Notes: generated from the letters alone by a model not told the origin. A stretch of 64,000 nucleotides of DNA from Alcanivorax sp. (GCF_019431375.1 NZ_CP080267.1:3620539-3684538); one strand, 5' to 3'. Numbered from the stretch's first letter, positions 1 through 9,128 are shown. Program-made: numbers and translations.

Positions 1-49
1 ATCGACATTGATAACCCGGCCTGAGCAGTACGAGGAACACCCTGATCCC

Positions 50-922
50 ATGAAAATTACTGTCGTATACAACCCGACCGCCGGTGGTGGCCGGGAGCAG
101 CTGCTTTGCCGTTTTGTGGCCGAACTGGAGAAACTGGGTGCCCGTGTGCGCCTGTATCACACCCGGGGACCGGCGGATGCCACCGAGTATCTGCAGAGCC
201 TGGAAGATCAGGGCGATTGCGTGGTGGCGGTGGGTGGTGACGGTACCACCAACGAAGTCCTTAATGGTCTGGCCCCCGGTGTGGCTCTGGGCGTGTTTGC
301 CACCGGTACCGCCAATGTGCTGGCAAAGGAGCTGCAGCTGCCGAAAACGCCGGAGTTGGCGGCTCAGGTCGTGGTCAATGGCAAGAATGTGCCGGTGACC
401 CCGGCCCGGCTCAACGGCCGCCGTTTTATCATGATGTGCGGCATCGGCTATGACGCCTGGGTGGTGGACGGGGTGAACCTGGCGGTGAAGGAGCGCTTCG
501 GCAAGTTGGCCTATGTGCAATCCATGCTGGCGCAGATCCGCCGTTACGGTCAGCGCCATTACCGGGTCATGGTGGATGGCCGGCCGCTGGACTGTTTTTC
601 CGCCATCGTTACCAATGGTCGCCATTACGGTGGCAGCTTCGTGCTCAGCCGGGAAGCCAACATCCTGCGTCCCCAGGTGCAGGTGCTGTTGTTCCAGAAG
701 CCGGGAGTCAGCTTCTTGCTGCGTTGTCTGGCCGCGCTGTTGTTGGGACGTATGGAGCGGGTAGATGGCGTTGCCAGCTTGCGGGCCCAGCGGGTGGAGA
801 TTCGCTGCGAAGACGCCGATGAGCCAATCCAGGCCGATGGCGACCCGGCCGGCCAGTTACCGGCGGAGATCGTGATGGAAGATGAGCCGGTACCCATGCG
901 GGTGGCGGACACGTTTCAGTAG
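50..922 (+). CDS. Diacylglycerol/lipid kinase family protein (DagK/YegS-like)
   Basis: A 290-residue soluble protein of the diacylglycerol kinase catalytic-domain family, which phosphorylates lipid hydroxyls or related substrates with ATP. The N-terminal strand VVYNPTAGGG, the nucleotide-binding loop AVGGDGTTNEVLNG (about residue 63) and the following TGTANVLAKEL are the family signatures. The C-terminal half is the usual beta-sandwich. I chose the ATG at 50 because the family begins directly with MK-[IV]-TVVYNP. The frame is open back to the window edge and a TTG at 8 is also possible, so the start is not certain. The true substrate (diacylglycerol, phosphatidylglycerol or a sphingoid-like lipid) cannot be read from sequence. 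Confidence 0.85.
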   Translation: MKITVVYNPTAGGGREQLLCRFVAELEKLGARVRLYHTRGPADATEYLQSLEDQGDCVVAVGGDGTTNEVLNGLAPGVALGVFATGTANVLAKELQLPKTPELAAQVVVNGKNVPVTPARLNGRRFIMMCGIGYDAWVVDGVNLAVKERFGKLAYVQSMLAQIRRYGQRHYRVMVDGRPLDCFSAIVTNGRHYGGSFVLSREANILRPQVQVLLFQKPGVSFLLRCLAALLLGRMERVDGVASLRAQRVEIRCEDADEPIQADGDPAGQLPAEIVMEDEPVPMRVADTFQ

Positions 923-976
923 TTCATCATGAGGAGAGTTGCTGAACCTGCCCGGTGAGATCCCGGCCAGGTAATC

Positions 977-1009
977 AAAAAAGCCCGCGTAAGCGGGCTT
1001 TTTTGATTC
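977..1009. terminator. Rho-independent terminator between convergent genes
   Basis: A GC-rich hairpin (AAGCCCGC, loop GTAA, GCGGGCTT) is flanked by A-run and T-run, so it can act in both directions. It ends the lipid-kinase gene and also lies downstream of the minus-strand zapG. Confidence 0.9.
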
Positions 1010-1081
1010 AGCGACAAGCGAAAACCTGCGGTAAGGTGCGTTCGGCGTGCCGCATGAAGCCTGTTGTGTGTCAGTTCTCTC

Positions 1082-1612
1082 TCATTTCTTTTCTTCCGGT
1101 GGGCAGCCCTGCTCGTCGCAGCCTTCTGCATAGTCACGGGGAGGCTCCACGATACTGTCTGTTACCGGTGTGTCTGTCACGTCCACCGGTTTGAATGGTC
1201 CGGTGGTTTTCTGTTGCAGACCGAAGTCTTCGGCGAGGGTGCCGCCCTTGGCGCTGGGGGCGTAATCCAGCGGTGGCGCCACAGGTCCATCGCCCTCTTT
1301 CTGTGGGGCGGAATCCAGGGATTTCGCCACCGCCCGTTTGCGGCCCACTTCGGAGCACAATGCCTGGGCGCCTTTGGAAAGATGCTCGTGGACGGAGCGG
1401 TAGGCCTGGGTCATGTCGTTGACCAGCTCTGCGGTGTGCAGGAAATGATCATCCACCTGATCACGATAGTGATTGAGGGCCTGGCGGGCTTCATCGCGAT
1501 CCCGAATCAGCTGGCCGGCCTGGCGCCGTGCCGGTAACAACCAGAACAGTAATCCTGCGCCTACTACCACGCCGGCGGCGAAGCACAGCACCCCAGTTGT
1601 CAGCATATCCAT
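1082..1612 (-). CDS. zapG: ZapG / YhcB family (DUF1043) inner-membrane cell-envelope protein
   Basis: A 176-residue protein with one N-terminal membrane segment (about residues 4-25, rich in A, G, V and L). A coiled-coil stretch follows (RDRDEARQALNHYRDQVDDHF), then a low-complexity acidic/proline tail. This is the YhcB/ZapG layout; the family links envelope growth and division in gammaproteobacteria. The start is the ATG at 1612, preceded by a strong AAGGAG six bases upstream; longer open-frame starts lack a ribosome site. In many relatives zapG sits beside zapE, rplM and rpsI. Here zapE is about 1.1 kb away and rplM further on, which supports the call. Confidence 0.85.
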   Translation of the reverse strand: MDMLTTGVLCFAAGVVVGAGLLFWLLPARRQAGQLIRDRDEARQALNHYRDQVDDHFLHTAELVNDMTQAYRSVHEHLSKGAQALCSEVGRKRAVAKSLDSAPQKEGDGPVAPPLDYAPSAKGGTLAEDFGLQQKTTGPFKPVDVTDTPVTDSIVEPPRDYAEGCDEQGCPPEEKK

Positions 1613-1672
1613 GGCATACTCCTTCTGAATTCCAGTTATTCCAGCACAGTGCCGGGCAGTCGCCAAGGGTTA

Positions 1673-1953
1673 GAGCCTATTCAGGGTCTCTGCACAGCCG
1701 CGTTGCCGCTAAAAATGGCTCCAGGCAAGGCATGAACCGCAGGGCCTGACGGGTCAAGTTCAAGGTTCATAACACAGCATGGGGCCATTTTTAGCGGCAA
1801 CCCGAAGGGCCGGGCCCATTCTTTTCAGGTGAAGAGTGCCGCCAGTCCGCGACTGCGCTTGTTCATGTAGAATGACTACACTACACAATCGCAATCACGA
1901 ACTGGCAACAAAATTGACTCCGGCGCGGTTGTGCAGAGACCCTGAATAGGCTC
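1673..1953. mobile_element. Putative MITE with 30-bp terminal inverted repeats
   Basis: The 402-bp gap between zapG and the next gene is largely filled by a 281-bp element. Its 30-bp ends (1673-1702 and 1924-1953) are inverted copies differing at one base and begin GAGCCTATTCAGGGTCTCTG. Inside is a second inverted pair (1703-1722 and 1781-1800, 18 of 20 bases matching) containing CGCTAAAAATGG. No transposase is encoded. The nested palindromes and size suit a non-autonomous miniature element. I did not see another copy in this window and cannot assign the parent IS family. No clear target-site duplication is visible. Confidence 0.6.
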
Positions 1954-2068
1954 CAAGGTGTAAGAGACTGTTGATACTCTTCATGTTGTTGCGTTGAGAC
2001 AAGGTTTGGCTTCCCGAAATCGTTGATATAGCGACACGGGATAGCGGGAAAAGCGATGGAGGTGGGTC

Positions 2069-2701
2069 ATGGCAGTACAGCGGCAGAGTCTTTCCGGGCC
2101 GGCCGGTAATCTTGAGGCGGTGGTGGAACAGGGCAGCGACACGCCATCCTTTGTCGCGATTATCTGTCATCCCCATCCCCTGTTCGGTGGCACCATGGAT
2201 AACAAGGTGGTCACTTCCCTCAGTCGCTTGGCCCGTGATCAGGGCGCAGTCGTGGTGCGTTTCAACTTCCGCGGCGTCGGCGAAAGCCAGGGGGCCTACA
2301 GCGACGGTATCGGGGAAACCGAAGACCTGCTGGCGGTACACAGCTGGCTGACCCATACCTGGCCGGATCTGCCCCTGTGGCTGGCCGGTTTTTCCTTTGG
2401 CAGCTTTGTCGCTGCTCGTGGGGCAGAAATTCTCAAGGCCAATGGTATGCCGGCCAGGGAGTTGCTGCTGGTAGCGCCCCCCGTACACCATTACCCCTTT
2501 GATGATATCGAACAGACTGGCTGCCCGGTGACCGTGGTCCAGGGCGAGGATGATGAGGTGGTTCCGGCGGAGCAGGTGTTTCGCTGGGCAGAAGCCACGC
2601 CGTTGGCGCCGGATCTGATCCGTTTTCCGGATTGCGGGCACTTCTTTCATGGCAAGCTGGTGGAGCTGAAAGAGGCTGCCGCCAGCCATTTACCCGCTTG
2701 A
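2069..2701 (+). CDS. Alpha/beta hydrolase, COG2945 family
   Basis: A 210-residue compact alpha/beta hydrolase. The oxyanion region HPHPLFGGTMDNKV (about residue 34) is diagnostic of the COG2945 group, the nucleophile elbow is GFSFGS (about residue 113), the acid lies in VQGEDDEVVP and the catalytic His is in DCGHFFHG. The start ATG has GGAGG six bases upstream. The substrate is unknown; family members are presumed small esterases or acyltransferase-like enzymes. It is followed by zapE after 55 bases, possibly cotranscribed. Confidence 0.85.
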   Translation: MAVQRQSLSGPAGNLEAVVEQGSDTPSFVAIICHPHPLFGGTMDNKVVTSLSRLARDQGAVVVRFNFRGVGESQGAYSDGIGETEDLLAVHSWLTHTWPDLPLWLAGFSFGSFVAARGAEILKANGMPARELLLVAPPVHHYPFDDIEQTGCPVTVVQGEDDEVVPAEQVFRWAEATPLAPDLIRFPDCGHFFHGKLVELKEAAASHLPA

Positions 2702-2756
2702 TAGTCCGCCCCTGCGGCGCTACATTGCCCCGTCCTATCAGCAGGCCCCGAGTCCC

Positions 2757-3839
2757 ATGACGCCTCTTGAACAGTACCAAGCCGATCTCCAGCGCGACGA
2801 CTTTTTCCAGGACCCGGCCCAGCAAAGGGCGGTGGAAGAACTGGATGCGCTGTATCACCGCTTGCTGGCAGAGCCGGCTGGCGGTGGCTTGTTGTCACGT
2901 TTTCGCAAGCCGCGCGCGCTCACTGGCCTGTACATGTGGGGAGGCGTCGGTCGCGGCAAGACCTATCTGATGGATGTGTTCTTCCAGGCGCTGCCGTTCA
3001 AGGAAAAGCGTCGCATGCACTTTCACCGTTTCATGCAGAAGGTGCATCGTGAAATGCGTGAGCGTCAGGGGGAAAAGAATCCGCTGGTGAGCATTGCCCG
3101 CAAGTTTGCCAGCCAGTCCCGGGTGTTGTGCTTTGATGAATTCTTCGTCACCGACATTACGGATGCCATGATTCTGGCCGGGCTGATGGGCGAGCTGTTT
3201 GCCAATGGCGTGACTCTGGTGGCCACCTCCAACATCGAGCCCGATGGCCTTTACAAGGACGGCCTGCAACGGGCCCGCTTCCTGCCGGCCATCGACCTGC
3301 TCAAGCAATACACCAAGGTGCTCAACGTGGACGGCGGCAACGATTATCGTCTGCGGCTGCTGGAACAGGCCGAGCTGTACCATTGCCCGCTGGGCAAGGC
3401 GGCGGATGATTTTCTTCGTGAGCGTTTTCATACCCTGGAGCCGGATCATTCCCGTCACCGTGATCACGGTAATGTGCTGATCGAGGGGCGAAAAATTCCC
3501 TCGGTAATGTGCGCCGATGATGTGGTGTGGTTTGAATTCAAGGCCCTGTGTGATGGTCCGCGCAGCCAGACCGACTATATTGAAGTGGCCCGGGAGTTTC
3601 ATACCGTGCTGGTCTCCAATGTGGAGCAGATGGGCGCCGGCAAGGATGACATGGCCCGGCGGTTCATCAATCTGGTGGATGAGTTCTACGACCGGGCCGT
3701 GAAGCTGGTGATTACCGCTGAAGTGCCCATCGAAGATATCTATGCTGGCGGCCGTCTGGACTTCGAATTCGAGCGCACCCGTTCCCGCCTTCAGGAAATG
3801 CAGTCCTCCGAGTATCTCGGTCGCGAGCACCGGGCCTGA
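2757..3839 (+). CDS. zapE: Cell division ATPase ZapE (AFG1-like)
   Basis: A 360-residue AFG1/ZapE P-loop ATPase. Walker A is GGVGRGKTYLMD (about residue 61), followed by the MHFHRFMQ segment typical of the family, and Walker B is LCFDEFFVTD. In E. coli ZapE associates with the Z ring and destabilises FtsZ polymers under stress. Length and motifs match the family fully. It sits upstream of an acyl-CoA dehydrogenase with 158 bases between them. Confidence 0.93.
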   Translation: MTPLEQYQADLQRDDFFQDPAQQRAVEELDALYHRLLAEPAGGGLLSRFRKPRALTGLYMWGGVGRGKTYLMDVFFQALPFKEKRRMHFHRFMQKVHREMRERQGEKNPLVSIARKFASQSRVLCFDEFFVTDITDAMILAGLMGELFANGVTLVATSNIEPDGLYKDGLQRARFLPAIDLLKQYTKVLNVDGGNDYRLRLLEQAELYHCPLGKAADDFLRERFHTLEPDHSRHRDHGNVLIEGRKIPSVMCADDVVWFEFKALCDGPRSQTDYIEVAREFHTVLVSNVEQMGAGKDDMARRFINLVDEFYDRAVKLVITAEVPIEDIYAGGRLDFEFERTRSRLQEMQSSEYLGREHRA

Positions 3840-3997
3840 CAGGTTTCCCGTCATTGGCCGGAATTGTCATCGCTGCCCGGTGGTGAACATTTCGGTCATT
3901 GCCCGGCGACGGCGTCAGTGCACAGAATGAGCCATTCTGTGCCCCGGCCGAGCCCGGTATCGGGGCTATCCCTGATAACCTGATTCCGGAGAGCTCA

Positions 3998-5143
3998 ATG
4001 ATTCCCCGTACGCTGTTCAGTTCCGACCATGAAACCTTCCGCGCAACCGTGCGCAAATTCCTCGAAAATGAGGCAGTACCTCATCACGAAGAGTGGGAGC
4101 AAACCGGTGTCGTTCCCAAAGAGGTATGGCTCAAAGCGGGTGAGCAGGGTTTTCTGTGCCCCATGGTGGGTGAGGAGTACGGCGGTATCGGGGCCGACTT
4201 TCTCTATAGTGTGGTGATTGGCGAGGAAGTGTCCCGGCTGGGTCTGACGGGCATTGGCTGGGGGCTGCACACGGAAATCGTGGCGCCCTATATCGAGCAC
4301 AATGGCTCCGAGACGCTCAAGCAGAAATACCTGCCAAAAATGGTCACCGGTGAAATGATCGGTGCTATTGCCATGACCGAGCCGGGTGCCGGTTCGGATC
4401 TGCAGGGAGTGAAAACCTCCGCGGTCAAAAACGGTGACCACTACATCTTGAATGGCTCGAAGACCTTTATCACCAACGGTCAGAACGCGGATATCGTGAT
4501 TGTGGTGGCCAAGACCGATCCGTCCAAGGGCGCCAAGGGGATCAGTCTGTTCGTGGTGGAAACCGACTCGGAAGGATTCGAGAAAGGCACCAACCTGAAG
4601 AAAGTGGGGATGAAAGCTCAGGATACCTCCGAGCTGTTCTTCCAGGACGTGAAGGTGCCGGCGGAGAATCTGCTGGGTGAAGAGGGCATGGGCTTCATCT
4701 ACCTGATGCAGGAACTGCCGCAGGAGCGCCTGGGGATTGCCATTGGTGGTCTGGCCATGGCGGAATCCGCGCTGGAACACACCATCAATTATGTCAAAGA
4801 GCGCAAGGCGTTTGGCAAGCCGGTTGCCGCGTTCCAGAACACCCAGTTCAAGATTGCCGAGATGCACACCAAGCTGGAAGTGGCCCGCGCCTACGTGGAT
4901 CGCTGTCTGGAACTGCACCTGAAAAAGGAACTGGATATTCCTACCGCGGCCGCGGCCAAATATTACATCACCGATTTACAGTGCGAAGTGATCGACGAAT
5001 GCGTGCAGTTGCATGGCGGTTACGGCTATATGTGGGAATATCCGGTGGCCCGCATGTTTGCAGATTCACGCGTACAGCGGATCTATGGCGGCACCAATGA
5101 AATCATGAAGACGATTATCGCCAAGGCCGTTCTGGCTGACTGA
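3998..5143 (+). CDS. Acyl-CoA dehydrogenase
   Basis: A 381-residue flavoprotein that oxidises acyl-CoA to trans-2-enoyl-CoA in beta-oxidation or branched-chain catabolism. Visible signatures are the FAD/substrate motif AMTEPGAGSDLQGVKT, ERLGIAIGGLAMAESALE, and near the C-terminus QLHGGYGYMWEYPVAR followed by RIYGGTNEIMK. The start ATG at 3998 has GGAG just upstream; an upstream in-frame extension lacks a site and is outside the family length. The strong terminator after it ends the unit. The downstream FadL porin fits a fatty-acid or alkane-using lifestyle. The chain-length specificity is unknown. Confidence 0.92.
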   Translation: MIPRTLFSSDHETFRATVRKFLENEAVPHHEEWEQTGVVPKEVWLKAGEQGFLCPMVGEEYGGIGADFLYSVVIGEEVSRLGLTGIGWGLHTEIVAPYIEHNGSETLKQKYLPKMVTGEMIGAIAMTEPGAGSDLQGVKTSAVKNGDHYILNGSKTFITNGQNADIVIVVAKTDPSKGAKGISLFVVETDSEGFEKGTNLKKVGMKAQDTSELFFQDVKVPAENLLGEEGMGFIYLMQELPQERLGIAIGGLAMAESALEHTINYVKERKAFGKPVAAFQNTQFKIAEMHTKLEVARAYVDRCLELHLKKELDIPTAAAAKYYITDLQCEVIDECVQLHGGYGYMWEYPVARMFADSRVQRIYGGTNEIMKTIIAKAVLAD

Positions 5144-5163
5144 AATCGCCGGCATGATTGCAA

Positions 5164-5199
5164 ATAAAAAGGGCAGCATTCGCTGCCCTTTTTTTATTT
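5164..5199 (+). terminator. Rho-independent terminator after acyl-CoA dehydrogenase
   Basis: Hairpin GGGCAGC-ATT-CGCTGCCC followed by a run of seven T, about 20 bases after the stop codon. Confidence 0.92.
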
Positions 5200-5238
5200 T
5201 CTCTTTTCTAATGCAAAAATCTGAGTGAACGGCATTCC

Positions 5239-5268
5239 TTGCTTGTGCCGCCGCCTATTGTGTATAAG
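5239..5268 (+). promoter_or_regulatory. Candidate sigma-70 promoter for the FadL-type porin
   Basis: TTGCTT (5239-5244) and TATAAG (5263-5268) are separated by 18 bases, about 60 bases upstream of the porin start codon. Both hexamers are near consensus; the call rests on sequence alone. Confidence 0.45.
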
Positions 5269-5330
5269 TGGATTGCTGATCTTTTAATCATTATGACAGC
5301 ACTACTTTGCGAGGAAGAGGGAGAGACATC

Positions 5331-6587
5331 ATGAAAAAAACAGGTGCCGTTCTTGTCGGTTCCGCATTGAGCCTGGCTGCCGGGCATGCGGCGGCAAGTG
5401 GCTTTTCCGTGTCCTATCAATCCGTTTCCGCTCTGGGTACCGCCTATGCCGGTGCCGGTGTACTCAGCGAGAACGCCTCTAACCAATGGTACAACCCGGC
5501 TACCCTGGCGGGGCTGAAGCAGGCAGAGCTGTCTGCTGCGGTTCATCAGGTGTGGGTGGATACCTCTTTCGAAGGTGATGCTTCCACGACGCCTTTCGGT
5601 AATGCACCAGGTGACTTTGATGATGTGGAACCGTTCATTGGCAGTGCATTTCTCGCTGTGCCATTGACCGACATGATGACATTTGGGCTAGGGGTGAATT
5701 CTCCGTTCGGAACAAAGGTTGAGTATGACGACAACTGGGGTAACCAAATCGCTCCCCCTCTGTTTCCTGTGCCAGCAGGAACGGGTGATTTTTATTCCAC
5801 TGAATCGGATCTGAAAACTTACAACGTGAACCCGTCGCTGGGTATTCAGTTAACGGATAATTTGAACGTGGGCGTCGGTGTAAGCTACCAGCGTCTGGAT
5901 GCCGATATTCGTAATGCCGGAACACGACTGGAAGGTGACGATGATAGTTATGGCTGGAATCTGGGGCTGACCTACAGCCCGGATGACAATAACCATTTCG
6001 GTGTTGCTTACCGCTCCAAGATTGAGTACGACGTGGAAGGCGATATCACTTTTAACCCGGTGGTTGCGGGTCCTTTGGCAGGAACCTATGAAGGTGAAAC
6101 ATCCGTAGATCTGCCTGCTTCCCTGCAGCTTTCCTATGCGGGTGATCTGTCTGATCGCACCCAGATCCTGATGGGTGTTGAATGGATGGAGTGGAGCAGT
6201 CTGGACAAGCTGGAAATTGATCATGCTGGTCCCGCTCCGCTCCCGAACCCGGCAGTGGAAACCTTCGACTGGGAAAACACTGTGCGTTATTCCCTGGGGG
6301 TTCGTCACGCCATGAATGACACCACGGTACTGCGTGCCGGTGTGGCGCAGGAAGAGTCCACTCAGGGCACCGATAATCGCTCGGCCATTTCTCCGGATTC
6401 TGACCGGGTCTGGGTGACCCTGGGTGCCGGTTTCACCCCGGTGGAGAACATGACCATCGACGTGGGTTATGCGCATATCTTTGTGGAAGATGCGGATATC
6501 AACCGCATGGACAAAGGCGTGCCGCTGAAGGGTACCTACGAACTGGATGCGGATGTGATTGGCGCGCAGTTGAGCTACCGCTTCTGA
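5331..6587 (+). CDS. FadL/TodX-type outer-membrane long-chain fatty acid or hydrocarbon transporter
   Basis: A 418-residue outer-membrane beta-barrel. A Sec signal peptide (about residues 1-23, ending GHAAA) is followed by the FadL hatch-domain start SGFSVSYQSVSALGTAYAGAG and the hallmark ASNQWYNPATLAGL. The C-terminus ends in the barrel-assembly residue F (GAQLSYRF). FadL-type porins let hydrophobic substrates such as long-chain fatty acids move laterally into the outer membrane. The ATG is preceded by a GGGAGAG ribosome site. It is monocistronic, with its own candidate promoter and a terminator. Whether it carries fatty acids or hydrocarbons cannot be told. Confidence 0.92.
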   Translation: MKKTGAVLVGSALSLAAGHAAASGFSVSYQSVSALGTAYAGAGVLSENASNQWYNPATLAGLKQAELSAAVHQVWVDTSFEGDASTTPFGNAPGDFDDVEPFIGSAFLAVPLTDMMTFGLGVNSPFGTKVEYDDNWGNQIAPPLFPVPAGTGDFYSTESDLKTYNVNPSLGIQLTDNLNVGVGVSYQRLDADIRNAGTRLEGDDDSYGWNLGLTYSPDDNNHFGVAYRSKIEYDVEGDITFNPVVAGPLAGTYEGETSVDLPASLQLSYAGDLSDRTQILMGVEWMEWSSLDKLEIDHAGPAPLPNPAVETFDWENTVRYSLGVRHAMNDTTVLRAGVAQEESTQGTDNRSAISPDSDRVWVTLGAGFTPVENMTIDVGYAHIFVEDADINRMDKGVPLKGTYELDADVIGAQLSYRF

Positions 6588-6606
6588 TCCCTTGCCACGT
6601 TCCAAC

Positions 6607-6638
6607 AGAAAAGGCCCTGCTAGCAGGGCCTTTTTTTA
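6607..6638 (+). terminator. Rho-independent terminator after the FadL-type gene
   Basis: Hairpin AAAAGGCCCTGC/GCAGGGCC followed by seven T, 20 bases after the stop codon. Confidence 0.92.
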
Positions 6639-6672
6639 TGCTCGTAAGAGCCAGACAAACCTTTCCGGCAAT

Positions 6673-6770
6673 GTAGGGTGAATTAGCCGCAGGCGTAATC
6701 CATCATGTTTGCATTTCATATCAAGGCTGCCGATAAAAGGTGGATTACGCCTTAGGCTAATTCACCCTAC
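6673..6770. repeat. Large inverted repeat, REP/MITE-like (GTAGGGTGAATTAGCC type)
   Basis: Two 30-base arms (6673-6702 and 6741-6770) are inverted copies with 28 of 30 matches around a 38-base centre. The arm beginning GTAGGGTGAATTAGCC is of the widespread GTAGGGTGGGTTAGC family of intergenic bacterial repeats. It sits between the FadL terminator and the end of the minus-strand SGNH hydrolase. Confidence 0.7.
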
Positions 6771-6776
6771 ACCACC

Positions 6777-7499
6777 CTACGTTTCTTTCCGTGTCCGCAG
6801 TCTTGCGGCCAGGGCCGGCGCCAGCGCGGTAGCCATGGCCTGGTACCCCTTGATGCCGGGGTGATAGCCGTCTTTGGCCAGCAGGGCCGGGTCGTTCATT
6901 GCCGGGTAGGCCAGATGGATAAAGTCATTGGGGCGCTCCCTGGCCAGCTGCCGTTGGACGGCATCCAGTTGTCGGGCCCGCCAGCCCAGCAGCTGGCGCA
7001 GGGGCGAGGGCAGGGCGGTAAAGCGGTGCATGGGCGGCACGCTGAGCAGGTAGAGTGGCGTCGGTAGTCTGGCAGCGAGTGTCAGTAGTTGCTCGCGATA
7101 ACGACGCCTGGGTGTCAGCCCGGTGGTGTCATTGACGCCCATGCTGAGCAAGATGACATCTGCCGGCGGCAGCTCGGTGTGTGTCAGGTTGTCCAGCAGG
7201 GCCTGCAGACGGATACCGTTAATGCCGTGGCTATGCCAGGCAATCGGGTGTCGGCTTTGCTGATATAGCTGCCGGGCCAGTTGGCTGGCCAGGCCATCTT
7301 GATGATGTGCCACCCCTACTCCGGCAGCGGTGGATTCGCCGATCACCAGCAGTCGCAGTGCCGGCTCCCCCTCACCGTACTGGCCGTGCGGCTCACCGCT
7401 GGCCTCCGGCAGACGCGGAGTGGTGCGGCGGGTGCGCTTGCCCTGCCAGACCAGCAGTGGGGCGAGCAGGGCAGTGCTGAGCCAGAAGGGCAGGTGCAT
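6777..7499 (-). CDS. SGNH/GDSL-family hydrolase
   Basis: A 240-residue protein with a hydrophobic N-terminus (about residues 1-19), so probably membrane-anchored or exported. Block I is IGESTAAGVGV with the nucleophile Ser, the Gly of block II lies in HGINGIRL, block III is MGVNDTTG and block V is DGYHPG with the catalytic Asp and His. SGNH hydrolases are esterases, lipases or deacetylases. The gene follows the FAD oxidoreductase by 3 bases on the same strand, so the two are probably cotranscribed with the TetR gene. The substrate is unknown. Confidence 0.88.
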   Translation of the reverse strand: MHLPFWLSTALLAPLLVWQGKRTRRTTPRLPEASGEPHGQYGEGEPALRLLVIGESTAAGVGVAHHQDGLASQLARQLYQQSRHPIAWHSHGINGIRLQALLDNLTHTELPPADVILLSMGVNDTTGLTPRRRYREQLLTLAARLPTPLYLLSVPPMHRFTALPSPLRQLLGWRARQLDAVQRQLARERPNDFIHLAYPAMNDPALLAKDGYHPGIKGYQAMATALAPALAARLRTRKET

Positions 7500-7502
7500 G
7501 GG

Positions 7503-9128
7503 TTATCCCACAAACATTTTCTTGGCCAGCGGCAGGCCTTTCAGGCCGCTCACGGCAACGGTGGTGAGCAGGCCGCCGATCATGGCGCCAACCACGCCGC
7601 AGGTCATGATGTCCTGGCCGGTCAGGTAGAGGCCCGGCAGGCGGGTCTTCGGTTTCAGCCAGTCCTGTTCAAACCGTTCTGGCGTGTGGTCCAGCCCGTA
7701 GATCTCGCCGGTGCTGTAGCGGCAGAAATAGTCCGTGGACAAGGGCGTGGACAGTTCGTAGTAATCCACCTTGCCACGCAAATGGGGCATCTTTTCGTAG
7801 AGCTTTTCCAGCAGTCGCTGGGAATAGGCTTCCTTCTTCGCCTCGTAATCCTCGCCGCGTTTGCCCCAGGGCTTGTCCGCCCAGTCTTGGTACCACTGGA
7901 ATGGCCCCGGTGCCACGATCTCGATGGTGGCCCGGCCCGGGTAGCGCTCCGCGAAGCTGGGATCCTTGGCGGAGGGGAAGGAAATATAGGTGAGCGGAAT
8001 ATCGTGGCGGTCCGGGGCGGCGAGAAAACGCTCAACCTGGCCACGGTAATCCGCGCCCGGGTAAATCCAGAAGTTGGTTTTCGGCAGCGCCAGGTTCTCT
8101 GCCGTGTCCTGCAGGCCGATATACAGGCAGACGCTGGCCATGGAGCGTTGCACCTGCCCCAGCTTGTTCTGGTAGAACGCCTTGTGGGGGGCGTGCTCCG
8201 GCAGTAGCGGCCCGAACGTATTGAAGACGCCGGCATTGCTGATCACGGCGGGGGCGTGGATGGCCTGGCCGTCGGCCATGCGCACGCCCACCGCCTTGCC
8301 GTTTTCGACCAGGATCTCTTTCACGTCGGCGTAGGTGAAGACTTCGCCACCGCCGTGCTGGATTACCGGGATAATGGTCTTGGCCATCTCCGAGGCGCCG
8401 CCCACCGGGTAGTAGCCGCCGTAGAGATAATGCCGGGCGATCAGTGCGTGGATGATAAAGCTGGAGTCGTCTGGCACCAGGCCATTGTCGCCCCACTGGC
8501 CGGTGAGGGCGGCGATCAGTTCCTGGTTGTCGGTGAGGGTTTCCAGTACCTCCCGGGTGGTGCGGTTGAGAAAGGCGGGGGCCTTGCGGCGGGCCAGAGA
8601 CCGGAACGGGCCGGCCAGCAGGTTCGGCAGTACCTTGGCCAGGGTGACGCCGGGCATGGCCTTGGCCACCTGGGAGAGATAATCCAGATAACGGTCGATG
8701 GCCTGTTCTTCACCCGGAAACTGGCTTTTCAGCTCGTTGGCAAAGGCCTCGGGTCCGGCGACCAGATCGATCTGCCGATCGCCGATGAACAGGCGGTCGT
8801 AGTGATCGTCCATGGCCGCCCATTGCAGTTTGCCGTCAGTGACGTAATCAAACAGGCGGCGGGCCAGGGTGTGTTTGGCGCCCATGTCGCCGATGTAATG
8901 CACGCCCACATCCCATTCGTAGCCGTTGCGGTCATAGCTGTGGGTAAAGCCGCCGGCGGTGTAGTGCTGCTCCAGCACGACAACCTTCTTGCCCAGTTTG
9001 CTCAGGCAGGCGGCGGCGGTCAGGCCGCCGATACCGGAGCCGATGACAATGGCGTCATAAGGTCCGTCCAGGCGGTTGGCCCGGTAACGTCGGCCAACGC
9101 GAAGGGTGCTGGGTGTGGGGCTGCTCAT
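7503..9128 (-). CDS. FAD-dependent NAD(P)-binding oxidoreductase, COG1233 (phytoene desaturase / retinol saturase-like)
   Basis: A 541-residue flavoprotein with the Rossmann motif AIVIGSGIGGLTAAACLSKLG (about residue 25), then VVLEQHYTAGGFTHSY. Near the C-terminus the second FAD motif reads LPGLYLTGQDIMTCGVVGAM. Such enzymes desaturate or saturate isoprenoid or polyene chains. Here no carotenoid genes flank it, so the substrate is not known; a lipid or retinoid-like saturase is plausible. It overlaps the TetR gene start-to-stop by 4 bases, indicating one operon under that regulator. Confidence 0.85.
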   Translation of the reverse strand: MSSPTPSTLRVGRRYRANRLDGPYDAIVIGSGIGGLTAAACLSKLGKKVVVLEQHYTAGGFTHSYDRNGYEWDVGVHYIGDMGAKHTLARRLFDYVTDGKLQWAAMDDHYDRLFIGDRQIDLVAGPEAFANELKSQFPGEEQAIDRYLDYLSQVAKAMPGVTLAKVLPNLLAGPFRSLARRKAPAFLNRTTREVLETLTDNQELIAALTGQWGDNGLVPDDSSFIIHALIARHYLYGGYYPVGGASEMAKTIIPVIQHGGGEVFTYADVKEILVENGKAVGVRMADGQAIHAPAVISNAGVFNTFGPLLPEHAPHKAFYQNKLGQVQRSMASVCLYIGLQDTAENLALPKTNFWIYPGADYRGQVERFLAAPDRHDIPLTYISFPSAKDPSFAERYPGRATIEIVAPGPFQWYQDWADKPWGKRGEDYEAKKEAYSQRLLEKLYEKMPHLRGKVDYYELSTPLSTDYFCRYSTGEIYGLDHTPERFEQDWLKPKTRLPGLYLTGQDIMTCGVVGAMIGGLLTTVAVSGLKGLPLAKKMFVG

